NCBI GenBank assembly: GCA_002110485.1
Contig: MOWL01000010.1
Coordinates: forward strand, 26,145 to 90,144
Length of the DNA stretch: 64,000 bases
Direction: 5' to 3'
From: Emergomyces orientalis
Lineage: Eukaryota; Ascomycota; Eurotiomycetes; Onygenales; Ajellomycetaceae
The translations under genes and the position numbers were made by a program. Below the pieces are notes generated by a model. The model made no database searches, was not told where the DNA came from, and saw only the letters and a program-made list of their open reading frames with translations. Below are positions 1 to 12,024 of the stretch, in pieces (the stretch's first letter is position 1; every line of letters starts with the position of its first letter).

Positions 1-2105
1 TGATGCTGAGAACAGTGGATCTCAGCAAACATGGAACCTTCATAGCAGAACAAGTCATCTCAAAATCAATGCATAATGGACCTCTCACGCCCGAACCAAC
101 ACCTCCACGGCATACCGAGGCTAGCATGCCATGGCATGCCGATTCACACCTACCACACTACACGCCGGGCAGCTTTCCGGAAGGCGAGCCCGCACACGCA
201 CCACAAGCCATGGAACCTCCATCCATGAGCCCCCCAACGAGCGGAATACCCGCCATAGACGAACCATCTAATCAGTTAATGGAGTCATTACATGACACAA
301 TGATTAGAGCTTCTAGTAGAGAGATAATAAGCAATGTCTCTCCTTCTAATATAGTGCAAGGAAAGCAAGTGAGAAAACCCAATACAGAACAATCTTCAGC
401 TTATACAACAAGCATGGAATCTTTAATATATACTGCATTTCATGCAGCGTTCATGGGTGGCACACGGGCCGAGCCCACGCCATTGAACCCCCCTAACCTG
501 CCGAAAATCCATAGGGATACGCTGCCCCCGCCGCCACGCGGCTGGGCCGCGGCTACAAAACACCCTTTTGCCAGAGAATGGCGTGCGGCCGCTGACATCG
601 AATATAAGGCTCTAGAACAGCGCCAATGCTGGCAAGAGGTGGAAATACCTTCTGAACCAGAAGTCCGCGCTCTGCCATTGATGTGGGTATACACCTACAA
701 ATTCGACACGGACGGCTATCTAGCTAAATTCAAGGCATGGCTTGTTGTACGAGGGGACCTCACCAGTAATGAAGCAACAGAGACCTACTTCTGCACTTTA
801 GCAATGAAAATCTTTCGCGTTCTAATGACCATGACAGCAGCCTTTGATTTTGAAGCTCATCAATTTGATGCCATTAACGCCTTTCTAAACGCACGAATTG
901 ATAAACGAATCTATATTGTGCCAGCTCGGGGATACAGCTGCCCTTATTGCTATCTTCTATTAAAAAGAGCTCTATACAGGCTGCCCGAATCCTCTCTGTT
1001 ATGGAATAATGAACTTGGATCTCAACTTAAGAAGCTTGGACTACGCCCCATTAGTGAAGAGCCATGTCTCTATACTAGTGAGAACCTCATGTTATTCTTC
1101 TATGTGAATGATATAGTGATTCTATACCATAGAGATCACCACGAGGCATTTAACCAATTTAAGCAATCACTAACCATGACATATGACCTAAGGGATATGA
1201 GAGATTTGAACTGGTTCCTAGGAATTTGCATCTTACAGAACTGCAATGAGAAAAAGCTCTGATTATGTCAGAACAGCTATATGACTAAAATAGCCACAAA
1301 ATTCAACCTAGAGCGTTGAACACGGTATCAAATGCCTTTATCAAAGAATGAATTCTCTACATACCAATCCTCATACAATGGTGAAGCTTCCCCGCAGGAA
1401 ATCCATGCATATCAATGCCGCATTGGATCACTAATCTACTCTGCTGTTGGAACGAGGCCAGATCTCGCATTCGCGGCGAGCGCCCTCGCTGGGTTCATGA
1501 CGAATCCAGGCCCAAAACATTCAGATATGGCAGATCGGGTGATTGCTTTTGCTAATCAAACCAGGCATCTAGCGATTGAGTATAGTGCCCCAAAACCCGG
1601 CTCTACTACCCCGGATTTCATCATACATGCCAATGCAGCCTATGCAGACGACTCAAACACCTGCTGAAGCACACAAGAAATGGTGTTCTCACTCTTTGGA
1701 GAATTAATAGATTGAAAGTCATCTAAGTAAAAGACTGTAATCACTTCTTTCACTGAATCTGAGCTTCTTGCCCTATCTTATGCAGCGAAGGAGGCCATAT
1801 GGTGGGATCAAGTGTTTAATCAACTTGGACTGGATACTCAGTGCCATCTAGTTATTCATAATGACAATCGCCAAACCATTCAACTTCTAACAGCCGCCGC
1901 ACCAATGCTAACCACTAAACTACGCCATATTGATGTGCATAATCACTGGCTCCGTGAACAAATAGCCACCGGACACCTAGCTATTCAATGGGTTGACACA
2001 AAAGCCATGATCGCTGATGGAATGACCAAGGCACTCGGAGGCCAAAAACACGTCGAATTCATACAAATGCTTGGATTAACTGATATAGGCGCCCAAATTG
2101 AATAA
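1..2105 (+). pseudogene. Copia-1 polyprotein remnant (reverse transcriptase-RNase H half)
   Basis: 3' half of a Ty1/Copia Gag-Pol protein; the 5' part lies outside the window. One phase runs from base 3 to the TAA at 2103-2105. Recognisable parts are the RT region near codons 190-400, with an ALYRLPESSLLW segment (family ALYGLRQSPLLW) and YVNDIVI where the family has YVDD, so a catalytic Asp is changed to Asn. RNase H follows, with TRPDLAFAAS and FTESELLALS motifs and an ADGMTKAL tail. The frame is broken by TGA at 1260, 1317, 1665 and 1713 and TAA at 1728, without a clear frameshift. By family comparison several of these replace Trp, Arg or Gln. Dead copy. Confidence 0.9.
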
Positions 2106-2203
2106 AACAACGTCTACACACTCATTAAAACACGCCTTTTCCTATATATATATTTCATATTACTACTACTGCTACTGCTGCGGGCATATTCGGTGAGGGA
2201 GTA

Positions 2204-2623
2204 TGTGAAACATGAGATTATTGCCACACATTTGTTGGCTAAGACATACACACATGTTCAATTGTCACACTAATTGTCACATGATGAACTCTGATGGAAT
2301 CTCCATCAAATACACCCTCATCTTTGCTGATCTTTAATATATTCACCATTACATTGATTTTTCTACAAAGTCAGAGGTATTCAGCTGAGAATATCACAAT
2401 ACAATCAATATAGCATGTAAATCACTCATATTATTGATGGATAGTTGTTGGGCAGCCTAAGATGGATTCACGGGTATAAATAGCCATGGAAAACCCATAG
2501 ATATTTAGCTAGAGCAGAGCTCAGGGCACACAGACCACAATACCATATATCTCTATATATTAATTCCTCCCTATATATGTGCATATTATGCTAGCTCCAC
2601 TCTCCGTCTTATCCTCCGTTTCA
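2204..2623 (+). repeat. Copia-1 3' LTR (420 bp)
   Basis: Begins TGTGAAACATG directly after a purine-rich GGTGAGGGAGTA tract, as expected for a polypurine tract and 3' LTR, and ends CCTCCGTTTCA, so the termini are TG...CA. A second 420-bp copy lies inverted at 52763-53182. The present copy shows the decayed state: where the other copy has CpG (for example ATTATCGCC, TACGCCC, CTTCGCTG) this one has TpG or CpA. Confidence 0.88.
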
Positions 2624-3243
2624 TACATTCTGACTCAGAAGCACTATTGAGATTCACATTTCAGCCTGAAATCTATCTTCTCTACAACTATAGTTTGGTA
2701 TTTTCTTTGTTCGTGTTCATTTATTGATCTAAGCGAAACGGGCATGAGATGTATGAGGTAGTAGAACAGATAGATTTACAAGAAAAGCCGTGGAAATACT
2801 CAGGTTCTGCTGGTAAGGCTCAGCACTTATTCAGTGAAAAATATTTCTCACACCTCACTCACTTCTCACAGAAGACCCAATCATAATCAATGAGCCAATG
2901 AGTTCCACTGACTTGTCTTACAGCTCTGATTGGTTTGTCGCCATTCCTTCTCCTCGACGAAATATAAAAAGGGTCCCTGGGGGGTACGAAGTGCATGCCA
3001 AGATGACATTGAATGATATGCAGGAGCATGGAGGTTTGGAGCTGCTGCCAGTTTACTGGATGTCGATGAAGTACGTCACGTGGATTATGTCAGCGCTGAT
3101 GGAGGGAGATGTCACACTGCTGCTTTTCTTGCAAGCCACTTTTTGTTGCAAGTCATTTTTTGTCCCAGGACATTTCAGTCGCGCTGCTGCTTTTCTTGCA
3201 AGCCTTTTTTTTTTTTTTTTTTTGCAAGCCACGGGGGGTACTG
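2624..3243. other. No recognisable gene
   Basis: Flank of the Copia-1 LTR. I see only short reading frames without family motifs and a run of 17 or more T near 3208-3225, possibly the reverse-strand poly(A) tail of a decayed retroposon. Confidence 0.5.
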
Positions 3244-3388
3244 GTTTCTGAAAATGATGCGTCGGGTGTGGGCTGATTGACCGTTTTGCAATCTGGTCGG
3301 CGACTTTATTCCAGAAGATGCCACAGTGAGCTGGCACCTGCATTTGAATGTTGACTCCCAGTGTTTCTTTCATCTGTTTTGATGTCAA
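3244..3388 (-). pseudogene. LINE RNase H fragment
   Basis: Minus-strand reading contains VNIQMQVPAHCGIFWNK followed by VADQIAK. This matches the C-terminal RNase H signature of fungal LINE ORF2 proteins (WVPAH.G..GNE.AD.LAK), with the tryptophan already lost. Only about 45 residues remain. Unrelated low-complexity lysine codons follow, produced by the poly-T tract. Confidence 0.6.
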
Positions 3389-3939
3389 CTTATGGTGAAT
3401 GTTCTTCTCACATCATTTCTAATGCTGCTACCATACTTACCTTTCCCTGAAATCGCGAAAATTGAGCACCACCAATCATTGAGAAGGTCTTGAGGCAAGA
3501 CTTATCATAGCAAGTCAAATGGTGTGGGCCACGGTTTCGGATTGCAAATCGTGGTCCAAGCATGCAAGCACTGCAGCAAAATGACTGATCACTTGAAATG
3601 ACATTCGACAGAAGTACACTTTTAAAAAGTGACTTTTGGCTCAATAAAGACAGGCCATCATATTTCTAGACAACACTCACTTGTAGCTATAAATTGAGAT
3701 CTCTTCTCATAATGCCAAGAGATAACTCTTCAGTCTCAGAAGACTAAGAGATATCAGCCGAATTAGTAATAAAAAATAAGATTGAGAATATTCAGTATTA
3801 ATTTCAGTGTGTATTTCAGTCAATGTTTGTGGCGTTTTTAGTGAGTGATGGCGCTAATCAAAACTTTTGGTAGAGTCCTCCGTATACTGTAAGGAATCAC
3901 ATGTAGATCTTAATCAGGTGAGAAACAATGATTAATATT

Positions 3940-3997
3940 AACAACCTGAAGTAAGGGGTGGTTCTAATAACAACCTGAAGTAAGGGGTGGTTCTAAT
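3940..3997. repeat. 29-bp perfect tandem duplication
   Basis: The unit starts AACAACCTGAAG and ends GGTTCTAAT. It occurs twice without mismatch (3940-3968 and 3969-3997), followed by another AAC. A perfect duplication in decayed surroundings suggests a recent event. Confidence 0.95.
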
Positions 3998-4010
3998 AAC
4001 AAGATGTAGT

Positions 4011-4142
4011 GGTTGGTTGGTTGATGAGTCTCTTAGAACAGTATTGATACGGTTTCTGTTGGCAGGATGCCCTTAGTAGACCACGTGACCCGCACTCCTA
4101 TATGAGAGAGCTGCGCCCGCTAGATAGTACAATCAACCAACC
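4011..4142. repeat. 132-bp segment bounded by inverted GGTTGGTTGAT repeats
   Basis: GGTTGGTTGGTTGAT at 4011-4025 is mirrored by AATCAACCAACC at 4131-4142, with a CCACGTGACC motif between. The arrangement resembles a small inverted-repeat element. I could not define a target duplication. Confidence 0.5.
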
Positions 4143-4419
4143 TTCCACCTCCATCAGTTTCATAGTCTGGATCAGAAGGACGCCAAGGCGTGACAAAGAT
4201 GGCCATGACCTCGGACGGCGACAATAGGTCTCAGCCAAGGCGAAATTTCCAGCTGTGTAGTTCCATTCTTAGTTGTAAAAATATAAAAATATGTGTAATT
4301 AATTGGTGAAATATCAAATATATTTGGACAGCTCAATCCACAGGCAAAAGGAAGAACAATTTGACAAGAAGGCAACAGCACCTTCAGGCTGTTTCCCAAG
4401 GGCCTGTTTCCAACTCCGC

Positions 4420-6723
4420 TCAGACGCTACTCTGGACGTCTGACCCTCTTGTTGTTGAGATACGCCCAGTCAAGCCATTGTTATTACAGAGTCGTTTCGA
4501 CATGCCCACCTGATGAAGTGGCCTTTTCAAGGATCCAACCCGCTTTTTCATCGGGCGCCTGTCTATGTCGGACTTGTGAAAGTCTATGATCAGGACCTGG
4601 CGCAGCTTGTCATTCCATAACATGTTCGCAGACCGCAGGTCTTTATGTACCACTCCCAGCATGCGGATTTCCTTCTTCAACCTGGAAATTTCACAACTTA
4701 GCACTTCCTTGTTTTTGACGTTCTCTATACTTTCCCCCGCCCAACCCATGAGAAGTATATGGCGGATGTCCCCAGCACCATGAAGGAAAAGGAACAATTT
4801 CAAATCAATCGTCCCCAGGAATACAGGGACAGCAGAACCCTGTGCTTTCTGAAGAACCCGATATATTTCTGCTTCACGTGAGACAACTTTCCATAGCCCG
4901 AATGTTGTCCCCTTTCCAACAAGAGTGTAGCCATATGCAGCACAGGTGATCTTGAAGGGTGCACCAGATGATCCACAAGTCCCAAATGGTGTGCAGTTAT
5001 GATCAAGGTCATGATCAAGCTGTTCATTCAGTATTTGCACAAGCTTCCTTGCATTGATACAATGTCGAACATCATTCTGGCCTCGCCGGTGGAGAGAAAC
5101 ATTGGGGCATTGATGGTCCAATTCACCTCCCTGTTGCAAACCTAATAAGCATCGCTGCGTACAGTAACGTGCCGTGTGTTGGCTCTGGCCGCTCGATGGC
5201 CTAGGACCTGCTGGACGCGCCGATGAACGCAGGCTGGGCGAGGAGGATATCACTTGGCTGAAGCCCCGCTTCCGGCCGTGCGCTGTTTGGTTAGAGTCGG
5301 AGTCGGAAGAATCCATATGATCACTCAAAGGCGAGGTATCCATTGGTGCACAGATGGTTTGAGATGGGGTAGAAACTCGATGGCCGGGCTGTAATGGAGA
5401 CGATGACAGATGTTCAGAGGGCATATATTCCGAGCTTGCATATTCTGATCCTGGAGGAGTTTGTTGCAGCTCGTCATCAGGGATTTGCGACCGTGTAAAG
5501 TCAAAACTTGTCTTCCATATATAAAGCTGGGATCTTGCAGCATTCCGCCACTTCTGGTCACGGATATCCGAGAGAAAGGACATCAGACAGAGACATAATA
5601 TTCTGACAATAGCTGTTTTTGACTGATAAAAGACCCCAGGATTTTCTGAAATCACATCCATGTTTGATTCACAGAGATAGTAATAGAGTGTACTAGAGTC
5701 ATTGTATGGAACATGAAGAAGAACAATAGCAAATCCATTAGTTATGTAGGAGTACTCCAGCCCAGCTTGAATCATGACATGATACTCCTGAACCAAAACT
5801 GAGCAAGTCAGCTGTTCTGCATTATATCTCAGCTTTTCATCCTTATTCCGCTCATCACTCTTGGAGATTGTGTCTGGCTGGACAATCTCTTTCCAGAGCT
5901 TCATCGATTGAAGACCTGCTCGGAGATTTTCAACCGAGAGCTTGTGTGGCGGTTTATACTCGACTGTCGTAATCAAAGTATTGGTGGAACCGTTGATCTG
6001 ATGAATACAGAATGAATCTGGTTTGGAATGTTTTGTGCTGGATTCATCAAACAGCTGTACATCTGACCCTTCTGATGTCTGTAGAATATTTTCATGATTT
6101 TCAAACAGGATCCCATCCCCAAGCCGGAATTTCTCTCGGGCATCAGGTATTTTGCATAGCTCAGCTATGATATCATGGACATGATCTTCCACAGCAGTTC
6201 ACTTGTAGTGCTCCAGATCCTTTTCACTTCGTAGTTTTCAACTAGAATACCGCTGACCAAGTTCATTTAGCACAAGAAGAGATGTGAAGAGTCAAGATGC
6301 ATCTCTGCCAGTTGATTGCAGGTAAGTGGAAACTGCATCATAAATTTCTTGCAGATGAGCCGGGCAGTTTGACCAAAAGCAAAGACTTGTGGGGCAGTAT
6401 TTCCCAGTGGGTAGTGGAATACTCCCCTTCGTGGAGCGGGATGGCGTTCCAACCTGCAAAGGCCGGGAGAATGAATCATGACAGCCTTTGATGAGCTCTT
6501 CAAGTGTTGTTGGCTGGCTGCACACTTTTTCCCGTGCCTCTCGCTCTTCTGCCTGCCTTCGCAACTCTGCTTTCTGTCTTTCTCACTCTTCTGCCTGCCT
6601 TCTCAACTCTTCTGCCTGCCTTCGCAACTCTCCTTCATGTCTCTCTCGCTCTTCTGCCTGCCTTCGTTCCACTTCCGCTTTACGGTAGAGAGCCTCGTAA
6701 TCTGGCGAACTGTTATCGGCCAT
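4420..6723 (-). pseudogene. Coiled-coil / PD-(D/E)XK-like / kinase-like gene, broken by four TGA codons
   Basis: The start ATG is at 6721-6723 (MADNSSPDYEALYRKAEVE) and one phase runs to the TGA at 4420. Order of parts: an N-terminal Glu/Arg/Gln coiled coil of RRQAEE-type repeats (about residues 15-60); a conserved block with PTGKYCPTSLCFWSN; then KPDSFCI followed about 20 residues later by TTVEYKPPHK, a PD...ExK pattern; a Ser-rich linker; and a kinase-like C-lobe with HKDLRSANMLW and IIDFHKSDI (catalytic-loop and DFG-like). In-frame TGA occurs at 6583, 6292, 6238 and 6199. I believe relatives of this large fungal family have Arg at these sites, which fits CGA to TGA change. The final approximately 590 codons are open. 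It could be read as two genes, but the shared phase and the family layout favour one broken gene. Confidence 0.75.
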
Positions 6724-8578
6724 TAGAAAGGGATAAAGAGTTATATTAAAAAGTGAAATGGATCCGAGCAATTTAGTGGCATAGAGATAGGCGATAATCA
6801 TGTAGAGAAGAAGTGAAATAATGCCAGTCATCTTGCTCAAAATAACACGGATCAACGTTTGCCCGTCACCCGTCAGAAGACGCGTTAGTAAAGTAGGTTG
6901 GTAGGAACCACCCTTTTGAAGCTGATCAAACACTTTAGGGATTGACTGGTGTGTTCATAAAGATGAGAAGGTATGTTCACTGGAGAGCTTGATTTTTCTG
7001 TATCATATGACTCATTTCAATATCTCCCGTTTTGTTTCAGGTTTGCGTCATATATAAGAAATAGCTATGGTGGACGTGGAGAAACTTGCAGCCCAAGATC
7101 AGTCAGACTTGAGCATCAAAATTCAAATCTACCTCCTCTGCAAACCAATTCTCTAAAAGTTAATGCTAAGAATTTCTTGTGACAGAGGTGGCTATTCTCT
7201 ATTGCATGATGGCTAGAATATTCAACAATTAAAAAAAAAAAAAAAAATCTTACACAATCAGTCTTTGTGATGATAAGATAAAAAGGACAAGGCTTTGTGT
7301 ATCTGAAAACTTCATTTTCGAAGATGGAGCCGGGAATAGAATGTTGTATATTATGGGAATAAAATTTTGAATAAGCCCACTGTACCAATTGAATTAATTG
7401 AGGTCAGTCAGCCCACGTGAAAAGCCACTTATTCCTGGACACCTGAGCCTCTGCTCAGACAATCTGAACTAACACTTTCTGCCAAGTTCTGCGAGCCAGT
7501 CAAAAAGTCAAAGGAATTATACTACCAGCACTTGGCAGAAGTCTAAAATAGTTCAGCTGGTTCCATCAATTGAAATATCAAAGAAAGGCTGAGCATGCTG
7601 AGATAAGCCTGACATGTCAATGAAATTCTAACTGGAAAATTGTTGACCCATAGTCTAGAAAGATGGGGCAAAAGTTGTTAATTTGAACTTCAAGAGCAAC
7701 CTGGAGGGGTAAAACAGAAAATGAAACTTGATGACTTCAAAAGAGAAAATATTAAGTTCCCAGCATTTGAATGCACTGGCGGAATGGTTTATCACATCAA
7801 AAACAAGTCAAGTCAATGAAAATGCAGAGAAATGTGCTGATGACAAGCATCATATCAAGCTTGAGCCTTTTCTCCGAAAAATGGGCCTTTATAAAAAGAT
7901 ATGAAAAAATTCTGCGACATAAGAGCAAGAAGGAAAAGCTGACTATTTATAGAGCTATTGTCATGTTCTGTGAAGACTGTCTGGGACAACAACAATTTCA
8001 AAAGATTCTGGTTTTGATAATATCTTCTTCTCATTATTGAATGCAATTGACATCTCTGGCGACCATCTTCATCCAGGACAGTACATGCGATTCTCGAGTT
8101 CCCAGACCTTCGAAGCAGCTCTCGATTTATTGATAGTTATGATTCTGGAAACCGACAACCTATGAGGACAATGCGATGAGCAAATGACGGGTTATGGATT
8201 GACATGGCTGTAGGAAAATGTCCAACTCCGCTGCATGGATGGTGTTACTACTATTTTTATTCTTTTACATATATAGGCTAGAATGATATCCGAATGGGGC
8301 ATTTGGGTTTGTGACTGAAGTTTGTGTAGGTGTAGGTGCTGAGTCAATAATATCCGCGTGTGACCCTACGGAAAGAAACTGCCCAGCATATTGCCCAGAG
8401 GGATAGGCAGAGGGAGGATTTCCAAAACCCGTTGACAGGAGTTTTTAAACCTTACCTCAGGTGTCCTGTTATTGTTCGATTTGAGTGTGAAATTCTTTTT
8501 CACCTGATTTCTTCAAACAATAAATCAGTCTCGGAATTCTTAATTGACTATACACAAAGAGTCATATTTCTCCTCAAT
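6724..8578. other. No gene recognised
   Basis: AT-rich DNA with an A17 run at 7231-7247. An 89-codon plus-strand frame at 7771-8040 (contains YRAIVMFCEDCLGQQQ) is flanked by similar-looking sequence in other phases and may be a decayed gene, but I recognise no family. Confidence 0.4.
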
Positions 8579-9152
8579 CTAAGATGAAACAAAATTCCAG
8601 CATTCATACCAAAACACTGTTGATGATTCTATGGTTGTGTTTTCAGGGTCAAGAAGGATCATTCTGATATGCCCAGCTTCTCTTGAGTCTATTAACCATT
8701 TTATTTTCGATTTTTGGTTATAGCTAATTACCCTGTCAGTAGCCTCTCCCAAAGTTGAATTGGTATAGTCATTATCACCTTTTCATGCACTGGTCAAACT
8801 CAGTGACATTTGGGAATCCTTCAAGAGCCGGTACCACTGGTTCAGATTCTATTGAGTCCTCGTTGTATGGTATCTGCTCTGGGTACTGAGGAGTGATCTG
8901 ATGCTTATGAGCTAGTGGAGAATTCTGTTGTGCTTGTGCATTCATGTTGTGCGATATAAGTGAGGGTGTAACGTGGGAGGCCTCTGGAAAAGATGAAACA
9001 GACCAAGCAGTGAAGTATATCAAAATAAAGATCAAGACATTATGATTCCCTCTTATTCTTTTATGTTCACAGATAAGCAGCCAAAAAGGTGAAATAATCT
9101 TTTCTGCAGTTAGCCAAGTCTTTTCTGTTGATACCCGGGATTCTTCCCACAC
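8579..9152 (-). pseudogene. Hypothetical protein, probably frameshifted
   Basis: A 125-codon frame from 9152 ends at 8775 with FPNVTEFDQCMKR. Another frame resumes at once as DNDYTNSTLGEATDRV and stays open to a TAG at 8579-8581. No plausible intron fits between them, so a one-base shift is the simplest reading. An internal Met (MNAQAQQNSPLAHKH) may be the true start, because the upstream part is hydrophobic and of poor quality. I do not recognise the family. Confidence 0.35.
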
Positions 9153-9994
9153 ACGGCGAACTGTTTTCGAACGTCTACGATCACATCAATGTTGCCGCTT
9201 GGGCTCCTAGGCTAATGCAAAGCTGGTGAACCAGGAAACAATGAAACGAAGCAGAAATCACAGGCTGTCTGGGCCATTGCATTCTTGCAATGAAAGAAGC
9301 TCTGCTGCAAAGCAGGGACGCAGCGCAACATTTCCCATGTTGATGTTAATGGCCCGCAGCACCAAGTGATGCCATGCAGCCAAGCAGTAGATGTGAAGAC
9401 TACAGATCTTCCGTAGATGGATTGGCACATGTTAAAAAAGATGTCACCAACAAAGCGACACCAGTGATGCCCAAGACTGCTGGATGAAGGGCGGATTTCA
9501 TGTGAGCAAATTATATACAATAATCATTTTATTGATAAAATATATAATTTATTTTTCTTTGGAAGGTAATAAAGTAGGATCCATTGGTAGCAGACATGAG
9601 AGATATAATAACCAATGACAGAGGAAAGACAGAGAACAGGCAGAGTAAAAGACAAGGAAAGGAAAGTAACCAAGACATGTTTGTGTGTAGCAAAATCTCT
9701 CATGTCTTGCTGACTAGGACGCGTACCCCTCGTGGCACCTAGTAACTAGCCGACACCAAACATAACAGCTGGACTGGCAATATCGAAACGCAGGGGGTCA
9801 GAACCATTCCACATCTTATCAGGCACCCTGTAATCGAGATACCAGAGTGCAAAGAACTAGAAGATAATTGATTTGCTTGAATAGGCTATGTACAGAAGAC
9901 TTTCCAGCACTCAGCTATATGCCATTCAACAATGTCTCATGGAACCCTACTTATCCTTCCGCCGTTTCTCGTCGCTGAAGTCACCATCGCTGGG
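9153..9994. other. No gene recognised
   Basis: Contains a purine-rich tract (9600-9680) and a GC-richer patch near 9710-9770 ending in GACACCAAACATAACAGC. No motif-bearing frame is seen. Confidence 0.4.
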
Positions 9995-11445
9995 TCATTT
10001 ACAGATTGTGACAACCTCCAACATTTTAGGAGAATGAAGCAGATCATCCATTTCCCTTTTGAGTTTCAAAAGGAGTGTGATTTGATCGAGCTGCCCCGCT
10101 GCACTCTTAACACTTAGGCCCGAGTATAGCGGTGACCTACTAAGCTCAGCAGTGTGGCTTTCGATATCCACCCTGAGATCGTCTTCTAACTGAGAAGCAA
10201 CCGCATGGACCCCGAGACAGGTACAAATTATAAATACATTTGCAAGGGCAGAAAATTCATCACTCTTCAGTGCAGGTGATATTTCGCCAGCAAGCCCTCT
10301 AAGTCCTGCTAACAAAGCTGTGAACTGCTTCTTCACTTTTTCACCAGTTAATTTGATGCCAGCAAATGGTGCAAAATCCTGTAGGGTAAGGGCGAGACCA
10401 TCATAATCATTGTTAGAAAGGCTGTCGCATATGTCGCATCTCCTTTGCCATTCAGTTGGCTTCCAGGCAAGGATATTAAGGTCCCGTTTCAGGCGATTTG
10501 TGGTAATAAGAGGATGAGACTCGAGGAGAACTAAGGATATATGAAGCAGGCTCTGATGAACAGTGGGCCTGTTGGTCTATAAAAATAGTGAGCGGAGTGC
10601 GAAGCAGAAGACTTGAAAGTACTCATCAAAAAAGATCTTCCAGAAGTATCACTTTCTCTACATTCTGTAAAATTCTCCTCCAGTTCCTTCATCGCCTGCA
10701 TAAATTCCCTCTTAATGTGCGTTAACTCTATCGGAAGTCTTGACAATGCGTAGAAAGTTTCATTGTCCTTGGCTAACCATTCTAGAATATCCATCTTCCC
10801 AATGCAGCCTGCAAGGAGGTCGGACGTCCAGGAGCCGGGGAGCCGGCCGGCTGCAGTTCCAATGCGATTCCCGAGAAAATGAAGATAATCTTTTAAATGT
10901 AGAAGCCCCTTCGGTTCAATCGGTCCAGTTGTTTCGAGAAGACCCTGGTGCAGTTTATCAAATGTCTCTGCAAATTTGAACTGTTCTGCCATAATAGCTT
11001 CCAGATCCTCCAATATCATCGCATCATGACTTGCGCAGGCGGCTTTGAATTCTCTATCAAGCTTTTTACCATCTATAATCTTCTGGTAGGCCCGCTGGAC
11101 AGCCCACGGTGCTTTCCGAGCAAAAACTGCAGCATGGAGTAGACTTTTGTTATCGCAGGAACATCCCGCAGATATATTTTGAACGTCGGTAACATTTGAC
11201 TTTTGATTGGAGGCGATAAATAAACTGTCTTCCCAAGGATAAACATGGGCTTTGTCGAAGTCTTTAGGCCGGAACCTAGTGCTAAGATTTGTGGAGGGAT
11301 CCGGGAGGCGAACACGATAGACCTGCACTGTAGTGCCATTGCAGTGGGAAATGCGAGCTGTGTTGTTGTCTTTCAGATCATGGACAGACAGTTTTTTTTC
11401 AGGAAACGAAGCAGAAAGGGATCCAGGGCAGACATACTGGGGCAA
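9995..11445 (-). CDS. Hypothetical protein in two phases (intron or frameshift near 10.55 kb)
   Basis: An ATG at 11445 opens 304 codons (MPQYVCPGSLSASF...) to 10531. From about 10565 another phase reads VHQSLLHISLVLLESHPL and continues through KRDLNILAWKPTEWQRRCD to a stop at 9995. Both parts have normal codon use and are rich in charged helices, and they are probably one protein of about 470 residues. A TATAG acceptor preceded by GCTCAC lies near 10578, but no donor gives a matching phase, so an intron is not proven. No family or domain recognised. The gene lies in the least decayed part of the window and shares orientation with its neighbours at 12.0 and 13.5 kb. Confidence 0.55.
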
Positions 11446-12024
11446 TCAAGCATTCTTATACCAAACCGCCCAACTCTTACTACAGGGCTTACAAGGGAAA
11501 AAAATCAAAAAATCAAAAACACAAAGTATATTGAAACAATCTATTGGACTGGCTGCCCCTTACCAAAGTAGTAAGAAGCCATACTTTTTTCTTGCAAGGA
11601 ACAACAGTAGATTCACAAGATCAACAAACAACAGCCCTAATTATCTTCAAACTCTGTGGTGGCTTATGTACAGTAACAGTCATTTACATGCACCGGTAGC
11701 ATTTCCGCCAAGCAACAACCTAATAGCCTGCCACAGGATTTTACCTCTGCGCATCAATACATATACATATGAAATTTAAACTGTGTTAACTGTTTGCCCA
11801 TCTCAATCATTTCTCACTACAAATGTGCTATGTCGGCATCCTCAGGTTTCATTTCCTAACTAATCAAAGCCACCAACCGCCAATGAATATCGCACAGAAA
11901 ACGACGCAAAAGTTCTTTCCCAGACATCACTTATTCCACTGCTGTAGCCGATTCCGCGAGGGACGGTACGAGGGCGGGGGTGTCATCACCCAGGATTTGG
12001 TGGACTTCAGGCTATTTTAGGCTG
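11446..12024. other. Intergenic, no gene recognised
   Basis: Gap between two minus-strand hypothetical genes, with A-rich tracts near 11500-11530. Overlapping plus-strand frames here have no recognisable content. Confidence 0.5.

Larger units (their letters stand above)
3389..4419. other. Intergenic region with short repeats, no gene recognised
   Basis: Contains the 29-bp tandem duplication and the GGTTGGTT inverted repeats listed separately. I find no motif-bearing reading frame. The short minus-strand frame at 4172-4399 lies just past the kinase-like gene and has no recognisable content. Confidence 0.5.

Noticed and set aside
3053..3388. 111-codon minus-strand frame as a gene
   Set aside because: Only the N-terminal 45 codons match a LINE RNase H; the remainder is poly-lysine from the T-run and unrelated codons.
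6478..6749. Plus-strand Leu/Ser/Pro-rich frames opposite the coiled coil
   Set aside because: They are the reverse complement of the RRQAEE repeat of the kinase-like gene and have no independent support.
9212..9520. 102-codon minus-strand frame with several Cys and Trp
   Set aside because: No motif, no splice context and no neighbour support; left as unannotated.
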